In this document: positions 12,780-23,516 of the stretch, one piece after another
Numbering within the stretch: the stretch's first letter is position 1
Layout of the letters: each line of letters opens with the position of its first letter
Origin: Whalleya microplaca
Lineage: Eukaryota; Ascomycota; Sordariomycetes; Xylariales; Xylariaceae
Length of the DNA: 64,000 bases
Assembly (NCBI GenBank): GCA_022497155.1
Contig: MU385773.1
Location: 1 to 64,000, forward strand
Reading direction: 5' to 3'
Notes under the pieces: generated by a model
Seen by the model: only the letters and a program-made list of their open reading frames with translations
The model's database searches: none
What the model was told of the DNA's origin: nothing
Translations under genes and position numbers: made by a program

Positions 12780-13250
12780 TCATGAAACTTGAACGTTCGA
12801 GACCTCTTGATCAATAGTATCAAGGGCAGCTTTGGCAAAAGGGAAAATATCATCATAGAAGGTGACCATGATTTGGTCGCGTGGTGGATAGCTAGCTCGA
12901 TAGGGAATCAAACTCATCGCGCTATTCACACAAACATTTGTTAGACCAAGATAATTCGTAGTCGTGAGTTACATCGGTGATACCATTCTATGCAAGGTAC
13001 AATCGGCCTCATGAATCAGACCTACGCTGAGCTCACATCAGCTTTCGTTATTGCTGGCTTCGCAATCCCCATAAGCTCGGAAGTTTCAGCACTGCACGCC
13101 TTCTGCACCCCGGAAATACTGCCAGGTACGGTGCAACGTTGGACAATCCCACGTTGGCACTGTATATGACACCCCTGCTGATCCTGCTGAAGCGAAAATA
13201 GGTACCTTTGTCAGATAAATGAATTCCGTCGTTCGACTCCTCCAATCAGC
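12780..13250 (-). CDS. Unrecognised exon chain, possible gene fragment
   Basis: On the minus strand three pieces splice in phase. The last exon, 12921-12780, encodes a protein-like stretch (YRASYPPRDQIMVTFYDDIF) and ends in TGA. It is preceded by an intron with a CTAAC branch site and a GAATAG acceptor at 12922. The middle exon (about 13044-12978) reads GLIHEADCTLHRMVSP, with a GTAACT donor. A third piece further upstream (about 13245-13134) contains NDGIHLSDKG, which resembles the D-x-x-H block of SGNH/GDSL hydrolases, but I cannot show a GDS motif or a start codon. It is either the 3' part of a gene whose 5' exons I missed or a decayed remnant. Confidence 0.3.
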
Positions 13251-16200
13251 GCGCTCGCTCCGCCACCATAGATACCTGGCTTCCTCGTGGCCGCTCGGGA
13301 TGAGCGGTCTTAAGGGATGCGGAGCACACGTGTACATACATATCTATAATCTATCTACCTACGCAGTAACCTAGCTGCCTAGTTAAATGTGCTGCTTTGT
13401 AAAGAGATATGTGATAAGGCTGGCAGGGCTGGTTAGAATAAGCGGCCACCTCACCTCACCCTTGGATGCGTGGTATGTGATGTGATGTGATGTGTTATGT
13501 CTACGAATGTAGATACGCTTGCGCTCACAAAACTCGATCCGATCCGGTTAGTGACTGTGAACTGCTGGGATATCTGCCGCATGGCCACGTATATACACAT
13601 TAATAATACATACATACTCTCGCCCTTGCTCTACGCCGTCGACCAGGAAACACGCTCAGGAAACACGCTCAGGCTATGCACGAAGAAGTCCCAATGTTGC
13701 CGGGTTCCGCTTAACGAATGCACGTATGGAAGCTCAGTTCCTAACCTACATGCCTAGGATGGATACATATCCATAGTTACATACATAGGTAGTTGTAGCA
13801 CAGACAGGTGAGTTCGGGTTTTAGGCACTTGTCACTTGTCTAAGGACCCTCGCATCTGCGCCTCTCGGAGGATTCACTGTGGCAGCTGCAGGCGAAAGGC
13901 GCCCGCCTCGTGGGTGCCGTGGATCCCGACCCGGCGCTATGGAAGCGGGCGCTGCAAGGGACCTGTCATAGGTTGGGTATGTATGCATGTAGGTTATGTA
14001 CCTGCAGGATGAGTGGAATGGAAGTCTTCGCGAAAACTTGTCAGCTGTTTAGAGGCGCGGTGGAATTCACTAGAACAGCCAAAGGCGCTGCTGCAATGGA
14101 GATTTTCAGGTCGGCCCTTCGCACATTAGGTAGCCAGCCAGCCTCTTGGCCGGGTATGCACTGAATGAGTCATGGTGTTGTCGAGGTAATGGTGGTTCCT
14201 CTCAGCTTACAGGCTGCCATCAGCCCTTAAACTGACATTAGTGCCGGCGGTGGAGTTGTTACAGATAATAGGCTTTTACCAGGTCAGATGTTTCGGTATC
14301 TTAGCATATTCTGGAAGCAGTGGATGAGAAGCTGAGGCACCCCATTGAGGCTTGTTCACCATATAATAGCGGTAGGTACTTATATCCTAGGTTTGTTTTC
14401 TCAGCTCATCGCATGAACCGAACGGGGTCGCGGACATTAGTTACAGGATCGCATCGTATGCCGGGCGGATGTTGCCTGGGTGGGCGCGGCTTGTTTACTA
14501 TGCTAGTGGCTCGTGTCCGTGATCTACGGTGACGCTATTAGCGGGCGCGCTGCCCGCGGGAAGAGCCTCGCGCATGGTACGTGCAGATTTAAGTTAATTA
14601 ACTGCCTAGGTTAGTGATAATGCCCGATACTTATGTCATAATCTCCTATAAAGGGGTGACGCTTCTGGCTAATGGGAAGGTATCTATCAGCCCATTGTAA
14701 TGTTTCAAGGTTTCAAGAATTCTGGGCCGTCCGGCACTTCGAAACATCAATCGGCAGCGATTTCTCTCTAAGCCACATGTAATTTGGCCGTACCAGGACG
14801 GGAGAACCCCTATCATGATAGAGTTCTGGCTAATGCGATAGCCCTGCCAGCCTCATCAGTCATCTCAGCTTCAATCCTTTAATATTAGTCGATGAAATAG
14901 AGTTGGTGTTAGCTCCTATGGTGATAACTGGTAACATGTGATACAAGATCTTCTTACATAGCGCCTTATTTCGATATAGAGGCACGCATAAGATGAAACC
15001 ACGATGTGAACCTTCTGCTGATGCTATTTTTACTTGGCTGATAACTACTCGACCAAAAACAAAGTGCAGGGACTTTAATTCCGTCTACTTTATCTCTGAC
15101 AGCAGTAGAGTGCCTTCAAATGACTCGTAGGTAGGACACTTCACAATGCTGCTATGCTCGGTGAAGGACCACTGTTTAGTAGATCAAGATTTCTTCCAGC
15201 AATACGCTATGTTCCTGAGATCAAAGTGCCGACAATCAAAAGAAGTGGGTTACTGAGTCAAACGAAATTACTCAAGTGAATGAAGATATACAAGTATCGA
15301 CGATCAAAGATGGATTGGCTTCTCAGTTCAAATAGAGAGAATTTATAGTACAGCTTGTCATATGTCGTTGCCAGGTGACATTTAGAATTATCCCGCGCTC
15401 AGAAGGGCTATTTTCAATGTAATGGTGAGGCCCAAGGCGCATTATTGTAGGCTTGCGTATGGCTGCTTCCTATACTTATATTCAGGGGCAACCGGTTTTT
15501 CTAGCTCACCTTTCACTCAACATCCCTTTATGAACCCTGTTATCTAGTCCCTTACTGACATATTTAGAAGTAGATACAGGTTGTAAGTATCATAATAGTT
15601 ATTATTAGGGGCAAACCAACGCGGTGCCATGACTTATTCTGTAAATAGCCATAGGTATCGGACATTAATCAGCAACCCTATAATCTTACCCAATGGACCA
15701 CCAACATGTTTAATATGAGAGGCTCTCAGTGGACCTTCTCCAGCCTTGTAGACCGCCTATGTTAAATGCTTGACGGTCAAGTCTTGCCGAGACTGTGGGA
15801 GACTTGAAATCTGTCGACCTTGTTTAAAATCACCTAAAGTACTTCCATATAGGCCCAGTAATTGAGAGAGGCGGCTTCTACGCGTAGGCACAAAAAGTAT
15901 AATTCTCCTTCAACTAAGGCATAAAATGACATGATGATTATGGGATATGCTTTGAATAAGCATATTATTTAGCGTACAATGGTTATAGGCCAGTGGCATT
16001 GAAAAGAGCAGTAAGAGCTATGTAAAACATGACTTTGCGGCGATCTTAGAGATCATAACGAAGCCGAGTATAAGATTCTGTGAGCCAAACGGTCCCAGAA
16101 TTCCACATATCGTAATTCAAAGCTCGTTTGCTTGTAGAAAGTCAACGAGAATAACTATTGTTTAAACAGTATTGGTAATCTTTAGAATTCTACCTAAACT

Positions 16201-17329
16201 CTTGATACTCTTAGAACCCAAATCCGAACACTTATGAGAGTAGTGACCACCTGGGGCACTCCATGAGGGGGATATGGCTTATAACAGCACCTCTGGCTTA
16301 GTACCCAACCTTTCAGTGGGCTGTTTAAATATGCAAATCCTTAAGAGAGTTTTGGGTTAAGGCAGTTCCATATGTCAGTAGATATTGTTACAACTATCTA
16401 GATACCATATATTCAAATTAAATTAAACCCTCCCTATATATAGTGGTGGCCTTATATAGTATCTAGGTAGAGGCAACCCGGTGGTTATAACAAGGGCTGT
16501 GATTTAGGGCTTGGAATATATCAATTTGACTAATAATTATTCAGGGCCTTTAAGGGTACTTATGGTTCTAAGGTTTAATCTAAGTTTATAGGTCGACGAC
16601 AGGTTTTATATAAACCTGCTGCCGCAGTACGTATTCCTGGTACGTATTTAGTCTGTTGCCGGCGTAGCCGCCGTCTGGTAATCATACCTTTTGTTAGGCA
16701 GTCATACATTTTAACAGTATTAAATAATATCTAATAATACCCAATATATATGTTCGTATAGCATTCCTGCATCTCGTATAGCTTCTAACAGGTTTTGGCT
16801 TCAATAGCCGTATGACAATAACCTGCCTCGTTGCATTATCAGACCTCTTGAATGAATTATGTTTAGATTACTCGGTGTAATTAGGGATCAGGGAGGACTG
16901 ATATTAGCTTCGATTTCAACTAATAATTCTCTATGGCTTCTAGGTGCTCGCTGTTTTTCTAATCCTAATGGGAGGCAATCGGCCCTTATGTAGCATCGCT
17001 TTAAAGTGGTTTCTCCGGCCTGGGTTACTTTCCATGCACGATTGAATAGATCTTTCATCCCTCTAGACTGAAATATAGACTTACGCTTCGGTGGAATTAG
17101 GTAAATTGAGTTACCGTGTCCGAGGTCAAATTGATGCCCTGATCAGGTCCGTGGTGCGGGCGTCATCAGCTGGGGCTGCGTGTACTTCTGCTGGCTGCCG
17201 ATTGGGGGGCGGGGATACGTCAAGCGACTTGGAGGAGCAGGTGCCCATCTTCTGTCGAATGATGGTCTAGAATGAAGCGGCAAGGCAGGCTGCTGCTTGT
17301 GTATATCGGCGCTCACGTCCCGCAAACAT
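13251..17329. other. Gene-poor stretch, no gene seen
   Basis: About 4 kb without a supported exon. It holds a duplicated 14-bp block (AGGAAACACGCTC repeated near 13645-13675), short TACA-type repeats and scattered short imperfect inverted repeats near 16390-16470. ORFs are short and unlike proteins. Confidence 0.4.
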
Positions 17330-17818
17330 TTAATGCGGCGGGAGGTGTAAATGCTTAATGCTAGGTTCAAAAATGTTGATCTCTGGAATATGATCATCGT
17401 CTTGAACGTTAAGCCATTTGCTTTCAACAAGGTCTTCAAACTCCATATCAGGTAGTTTGATGTTGATGGTTTCACCGCAAGCACGACACTCTAGCCGATC
17501 CCAATATATCCGGTAGTTGAACCGGAAGCATTTGCGACAAAACCAACTCGGCCACATCGGCCGTGTATTATCTTTACGATTAAATATAGAAATTACCTCT
17601 CTCCTCGTTGGCTGAGTTGGTGGGTCCGGGAGCCATCGACAAGGTAGTAAAATGTTATCGTCCATAGCGACCGAGCGATAGTTAGCGTATGAGGCATCGT
17701 ACGTTCTTAGAGCACCCAAAGGCTTAAAGATACCTCGATTATTGCGAGAGGCACAGCCCGGGTGCGCGTAGAAGGCACGCCCTTCTCGATACCGTTTGAT
17801 CAGAGGACGAAGACACAT
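17330..17818 (-). CDS. Orphan zinc-ribbon ORF, possible fragment
   Basis: This ORF of 162 codons has protein-like composition and sits alone in a gene-poor region. Cys94, Cys97, Cys111 and Cys114 form a CxxC-x13-CxxC zinc ribbon inside an aromatic context (WFCRKCFRFNYRIYW then LECRACGE). I do not recognise the family. Upstream in the same frame an acceptor-like CATTAG precedes further Cys codons (QCCTMC), so the true 5' end may be in an earlier exon. Downstream, another frame (17143-17484) is Pro-rich and could be the next exon. It may be a gene remnant left by a mobile element. Function unknown. Confidence 0.4.
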   Translation of the reverse strand: MCLRPLIKRYREGRAFYAHPGCASRNNRGIFKPLGALRTYDASYANYRSVAMDDNILLPCRWLPDPPTQPTRREVISIFNRKDNTRPMWPSWFCRKCFRFNYRIYWDRLECRACGETINIKLPDMEFEDLVESKWLNVQDDDHIPEINIFEPSIKHLHLPPH

Positions 17819-20068
17819 AGTACAGCACTGAACTCGCTAATGTTTTGCAGGTTTCGAATGGAGTGCGTGCCTACCTTTATCTCTTCATTTTGTAACCCCC
17901 CAAACTCTTGAGCGGTTATAGTGGTATGTCATTCTGATAAAGACCACCATATACCATGTGTGGTGGTCTTCTCACACCTCGCAAGGAAAATCTGGCCCTC
18001 TCCGGTCCAGTCAGTCCATAGGTCTGTGATTATATATACCCTAAGCAAGGCAAAGTTTCTTGATAGAGTCGTTTGGTAAAGCTAGGCAGCTCAGGGCATT
18101 GGGTAGGCTTTCAAAACGACAACTCAGAGGAATATACGTCAACTTAAGGAAAAAGGTCAATATGGAGATTGATAGATCTTGGGTGTCCTAGGAGACTTAC
18201 AGCTGAGTGAGAGGTACTAAATGGATAATGCGAGGTGTGATCAGGCTTGCATGACTATTGTATGGTCATTTAGTTTGCTTAATCCAGGGTCTCATCATGT
18301 CTTTGGATTGTTATTTGCTTATGAATCTTAAAACTGCCTGTGTTTGTGTTATATCCATAGTTTATGTGGTATTATAACCAAAACGATTCTTAGTTTGTAA
18401 TAACACCTGTAGCCAAATACTCAGACAAATCAATAAGGTATTATGTTTTCATTCGAAAATATAGATGTTTTGGAGAGCAATCGCTGTTCTGCTAGAAACA
18501 CCTAGTTAGGTGGGTCAATTTGTTTGACATAGATGGCCTGCTTAATTACGAACTAAGCTTGGATGATATTTTGAATCTTAAGAGTAGTGATGCTTGAGAT
18601 TTTTATCTTCGGGCTTGTTAGATTATATCCCTAACTAGATACTCTTCGGGGCACTCAGGGAGAGGCATTAATATCATAGTCAAAGCCTAGCGTTATGTGT
18701 TGTTTAATTATAGCACTGGATATGCCCGTACTTATAGTGCTCCTTTCACTTATCATCGGTGAAAGGAATCATGTTTGATATATTTGACACAAGTTTATCG
18801 ACTTATTTGTACTTTACGTATTTCCAGTGCCTCAAGTAATACCCCATGCTAAATAGTGATTATCTGTACTGCCTTATATATTGCCTTACAGTTCCTATGT
18901 GTGCTAAGAATACAGTGACATGCACCAGAGTGTATCTTACTACATAAGACCCTGGGTGTCGCAACACGTAGCGTAAATACGAACAGTGTCCTCTATGGCC
19001 TACCATACTAGAAATATAGTGGCTTCTTATCAATAATGTTTTCCATGAAGAGTAATCTATTTAAACTTTTCAATTGGAAATCCAGAGTACGCCAAAACGC
19101 TATCCAATAGAAGATAGAAAATGCAAATATAAGAGAAAATAAAGAAGCATGTTGCAAATGTCAAAGGCTCCTCCTACATTCTTGTTGCTATTCTGGTACC
19201 GTTAAACACCATGATTACAGGAATAATTAGAGCATGCTGGTGGTTTAATATACGATAAAGATATGTCCAAACAGCTCCAGCATCCACTGCTATACCTATC
19301 CCTCCCCCGTTGACAACAATTGATCAATCAACAAATAAGTTTGAATTAGGCACGATAGGATATGGGGGATTGATTGATATGGCGAGACAAAGGCTGTTAG
19401 CTGCCAGAGAACTATACGGAGAGGGGTTTCAACTGTTTCCCGTCGCTTGTATAGGATGTCTTGTTCTTAATAGAAAGAGGCGCGTACAGCTTCGAAAGTG
19501 AGTTCTAATGGATCATCACTAACTCTAGGTTATAATGAGTATCAAAATGTCCATCCTAGCGAACCTGGATAGTGGTGAATACAGAACGCCCTGAGACGAG
19601 CTGTCATCATAGGTGACTTTCTACATGTACCGCTTCCCTAACCTTAGCAAGACAATGCATTCTAATAAGCCTTGTCCCAACACCTAAGAGTCATTTGGGA
19701 TCTATAACGTTCTCATCTCCTATTACGCTGAGAAATAACTCATTACCAACAGCTCAGTCATGTAAAGGGCAAGGGGCTGTGTTGTTACCTACCAGTCTCC
19801 CAGATGCCCTGCCACCAAAACAAATTGCTCGCGTTTAGGGGGTTACGGCAGTGTCCTTCTGTCATATAGGACTATTTTGACTACTATATTAAGGCCTATC
19901 ATATCTCTGCTTCATCTGACCTAGCAGCATTGAAGTTCTGGGCTAAGTTTACCTAATCGTGTTCTGCGATATCGAACACAGGTATAACTGCTGCCATAAC
20001 TGGTTGTTAGCTCGCTTGAGAAGCTCTTATGAATGCTCTCATTCAAGTCTTTTATTTAGGATATTCAC
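17819..20068. other. Gene-poor stretch, no gene seen
   Basis: No supported exon in about 2.2 kb. AT content is moderately raised. A 63-codon ORF at 19310-19501 has no recognisable features. Confidence 0.4.
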
Positions 20069-20466
20069 ATGTACGAGTCGGTGGACCTAATGAAAAAGGT
20101 ATTCAGTACAGTCCGTGAGCACATTCTTCCAGATGCTGCAGGAAGTAAAAGGTACTGCGAAAAGACATGCCGCCGCCCCAAAGCAGCTTCCCAGAACGCT
20201 AGTTCCTGGTTCCTACTGATAAGGCCAAGGAAGCCTTCGAGGAAGAAATTTTTGAATTGAATCGGTAATATGGATATTACATCCTAGAGAATCGCACGAT
20301 AGTCAACTGTGTCGTGTCAACCGTTGAGAAAGACCCAGCTTTTAAAGACTCAAAGCTAGTGACCTCATACAAGAAACATCATATCAAGGATTGTAGGCGA
20401 CTAGAACACCTTTACAATAGCCATAAGCATGTTTTGAATTATATCAGATGTTCTAAGCCTATTTAA
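20069..20466 (+). pseudogene. Decayed coding relic
   Basis: Two frames read like protein in sequence. The first, from the ATG at 20069, has VFSTVREHILPDAAGSKR. Near 20130-20210 sense shifts to another frame, which contains a TAA (20263-20265) and then continues as YILENRTIVNCVVSTVEKDP and on to LVTSYKKHHIKDCRRLEHLY before a TAA ending at 20466. At least one frameshift and one in-frame stop therefore interrupt it. I do not recognise the family. Confidence 0.4.
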
Positions 20467-20890
20467 ACCAGTCTTTTCTACTCCTATCTTTACACCCTCC
20501 TGTGACGATTGGGGCTAGAACCAACACCACTAAACCAATCGATGCACGGTGTTATCCCGGACAAAAGAGCATTAGAATGTCGAGGCTGATGCTTGATATT
20601 CTATATTGGTATATATGCTGCACGGTGTATCGTGACATTTAGGTTTGTGTCACAAGACATCCAGCAGCAGTATTGAGAACAATTTCACATTATCATTATT
20701 ATTCAAGCAAGCGAAGGCACGCGAAATATTTCAAGTGATGTGACATTCTTAGCATCATGGGCATCCCGCTATTTAATCTAAATGAATGGACGAATACTAC
20801 ACAATAGTACTCTAGAAGAAGACCCTAGCACAACAATTCGAATACCGTGAATAAACCCGCGAGACCCGTGAGAATGAAAGGAGTTGGTGT
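20467..20890. other. Intergenic, no gene seen
   Basis: Flank between the relic and the 3' end of the lectin gene on the opposite strand. Nothing else recognised. Confidence 0.4.
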
Positions 20891-21717
20891 CTATTTCACA
20901 GGCAAGATCGCGGGGTGGGTGGTCCACCCACTGCCAGTTTTGTAGGCGTACTCCGAGATGTTCTTTCCTCCTTCTTCATCCTGTAGGTAGAGTTGAATGT
21001 TGATGTTGGTATTATTTCCGCCATCTGTGAATGCGAAACCTGCAAGCTTAGAACCAGCATTTGCTTTCTTTGGCAAGATCTGGTGAGTCCATTTCTTGTC
21101 TCTTGGGTTCCACAGGCTTTCGACGATGGAGTGTCCCGAGTTCAGATGATACATACGGTGGCCGTCAACACCGAATGTAACTGCCACTATGGGTGTGTCT
21201 GATTCATCATTGCGATATTCGTAGGTGCCATCCTGCCAGCCATCGCCAATGTCCATCTTCTCGATAATGATTGACTCGGTCGATTGGTAGAAAAGTCTTC
21301 CGATGTGCTTAGTATTAGAATCAATTTTAAAGATTTATTTCGTCTTACTGTTGTTTTCCGGTGGCTGAGGCAGCAATACTGGTGTCGTTAAACTCGCTTT
21401 TAAAGTTGTAGGCAATATGCCATTTGCCATCTAGAAGCGAGCACTCGATTAGAAAGTTATGCTTCAGGTGGGTCTGAGTTAAGGTTTTAAATTTACTCAC
21501 TGGCATGCTTATACTCATGGATCGAGGTATCGACCGCCTGAGCGTATACGCGTGGCTCCCCGTCGATATATCGTGCAGCTAGGTTTGTAGAAGGTGAGAC
21601 TTCCATTGGCTTGGCGATGTATGACGATATGACGAAAACTTCAGGATGCTTTGTGTACATGTAGACTGCAGCGACGCATACCTGTAGTTCTAGTTCTTTG
21701 CGCAACAACAACTTCAT
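20891..21717 (-). CDS. Fucose-specific-lectin-like protein, compact
   Basis: Likely a cytosolic sugar-binding beta-propeller of the fungal fucose-lectin (AAL/FleA) family. Four exons fit in phase on the minus strand: 21717-21682, 21609-21501, 21430-21349 and 21296-20891, about 210 aa. The start is the only ATG before the conserved part, and there is no signal peptide. Repeating blades show the family pattern of a small-residue beta strand, an aromatic tyrosine strand and a tryptophan loop: LAARYIDGEPRVYAQ..IHEYKH..GKWH, then LFYQSTESIIIEK..DGWQDGTYEY, then SKLAGFAF..IQLYLQD..ISEYAY..GWTT. Family members are usually about 310 aa with six blades, so this has only about four. The last intron uses a GGAAG acceptor; a nearer AAG at 21308 would break the frame. 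Whether it binds fucose cannot be judged here. Confidence 0.7.
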
Positions 21718-22185
21718 TTCCCCCCTATATAGGGAGTGTATCGTGACACGTACAAATAATTTGATGTGTTGAGGTAGCAATGGAAGTCTCGGAACCTCTG
21801 TTCAGTCCGGGTCGTAAAACGAAGACACAGATCGAACTGAAGTATGAGCAGGTCGATCTATTGCGTTAGAGTAGTAGCGAAAGTACGTGCTATGTTACAA
21901 CATACACATAAGACTGATGAAAGGGGGGTGATGCTGGCTAGCTTATACCCACGTTAAATAAGAAAGGAATGTACTTATAGTATAGACCTTTCAAGCGACT
22001 CTGGTTATGCATAAGGGGGTTAAGGGAATGAAAATAAATCTAAGGGGACAACCCAAATCCCAGTAGTTAATTATAAAACCAACACTCTTATATTGCTGCA
22101 CTAAGCGGCTCTTCACACTTCGCCAAATTCATCCTCGTTAAAGTTCCGAAGTGTTACTAATTTGAGGTAAATGAAGGGTCTTGTT
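21718..22185. other. Lectin gene upstream region
   Basis: Presumed promoter and 5' flank of the minus-strand lectin gene. No exon or RNA gene recognised. Confidence 0.4.
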
Positions 22186-22220
22186 GTATCGATCAGGTCT
22201 TGTTGTTACATGATCGATAC
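22186..22220. repeat. 10-bp perfect inverted repeat
   Basis: GTATCGATCA and its exact reverse complement TGATCGATAC are separated by 15 bp. The short GTCTTGTTGT motif is also repeated directly across it. It could be a remnant transposon end or a chance hairpin. Confidence 0.6.
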
Positions 22221-22944
22221 ATTACGGTATGCAAGGTAGTTATTTGCCCTCTTTATTGTACACGTTTGTTTCGCAGCAAATATACAGTGCGTAGCCTATT
22301 ATACATCACATGTGGAGAATCTCTCACCTTGGAACTTTACCCTGGAATCTGGAATTTGAGAACTTTATAAGTACTTGGACCTACCTAGGGGTACATGAAT
22401 ATATAGAAAGTCTGGTAAGAGCCCGTTTGTACATATATTAATAGGCCATAACAGTATTAAAAAACTAACATAATGGAGTTAATTCCATAGAAATTATAAA
22501 ATACCTCATCTGATGTACCTAATGTACCTACCTACGGTGCCTAGGTATGCATATAGTTATCTCTTCATTTTATAAATAAGCACTCCACATATTGTTGCCG
22601 AAAAATTACGGTATTCTTTACATCCCACAACAGGTTAATGTGACGAAAAGGCTCTCTAAGGAAAGAAAAGGAGGAAAAGCGAGATACAGGACCCCTCGGA
22701 CAGGAGAGGGCTTATATACCCCTGAGGGGGTCACGTAAGAGACCCCTGGAACCCATACCCATACACGACATCTAACTAGTACTTGTTACTTTGGTGGACC
22801 CGACCAACATCATTGTCATTTCTCGTCTGCTGATTCGGCATTTCTCAGCTCATCACATTTGTTACATCACTGGCTTAATGGATCCTTTCGCGGAACGTCA
22901 ACGGTCCTCGGTCAAAACGATAGCACACTGTTACAACACAACCA
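22221..22944. other. Intergenic, no gene seen
   Basis: No supported exon. It includes a palindromic CCCCTGAGGGG segment near 22720 and nothing else I can name. Confidence 0.35.
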
Positions 22945-23169
22945 CACATCGTGCATTTTCACCTATTTCCCTGGCCTCCCACCGGACTTGTGACTCTCGA
23001 TATGGAAACACCAGAGAGATGGGCACTCGTCCTCAACACATACTATGGACCTCCCGAATCTGAGGAGTGCTCCTCTGATGGAAATATAACTAGGGGTGAA
23101 GGCATGATGTTGCAGCCTCACGTCTTAAGAAGTGTCTGCCGGGAGTCTCGGAACCTGGCGCTTCGTTAA
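22945..23169 (+). pseudogene. 2EXR-like domain relic, N-terminal half
   Basis: The plus strand reads like the start of a fungal 2EXR-type domain: FHLFPW..P, then LVLNTYYGPPE, then LRSVCRESRNLALR, followed immediately by a stop. Between the FPW and LNTYYGPP parts the sense changes frame (the PPDL and SIWKH pieces are in another frame), so it is frameshifted. The second half of the domain appears on the opposite strand just downstream (23439-23218). Confidence 0.4.
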
Positions 23170-23217
23170 CAAGACGTAAACCAGCAGCGATCTTTCTCGC
23201 TTCATAATCTTCTAGGC

Positions 23218-23439
23218 TTACCCACAAGGCATAGCTGGTTCGATGCCGGGTGAGACGTTTTGATCGTGGAGTATTAGGAACGCAATCTGATCGACGGCAG
23301 TTCCCGGTTCGGCTTGAAATACGATGTCAGAGTCTTCACGCCAGACGTACAGCATGTTGCTATCGTAGACAGGCTCCGAGACTGGTGTCAGGAGTGATGG
23401 GCCATAAGGTACATGGCAATACATACCTTTTAAAAACAA
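23218..23439 (-). pseudogene. 2EXR-like domain relic, inverted second half
   Basis: The minus strand reads VYDSNMLYVWREDSDIVFQ and then AVDQIAFLILHDQ. This matches what normally follows the CRESR segment of 2EXR-type domains (a 'D..LYL' strand and an 'I..LAL' strand). It therefore looks like the second half of the gene at 22945-23169, inverted. A GTAAGC follows the last codons. The family is recognised from pattern only. Confidence 0.35.
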
Positions 23440-23484
23440 AAAGACTGTTCTTGAGTATATATAACGGTATCGCTTGTTACGAGC

Positions 23485-23516
23485 GACCTAGCAAGAATTT
23501 AGGTTCTTGCTAGGTC
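23485..23516. repeat. Perfect 13-bp inverted repeat hairpin
   Basis: GACCTAGCAAGAA and its exact reverse complement TTCTTGCTAGGTC flank a 6-bp loop. It lies 45 bp beyond the inverted 2EXR half. Two transposon termini joined head to head would look like this, as would a terminator-like hairpin. Confidence 0.7.

Noticed and set aside
21297..21348. Frameshift (pseudogene) in the lectin gene
   Set aside because: Using the GGAAG acceptor at 21297 instead of the AAG at 21308 restores the frame and the conserved LFYQ strand.
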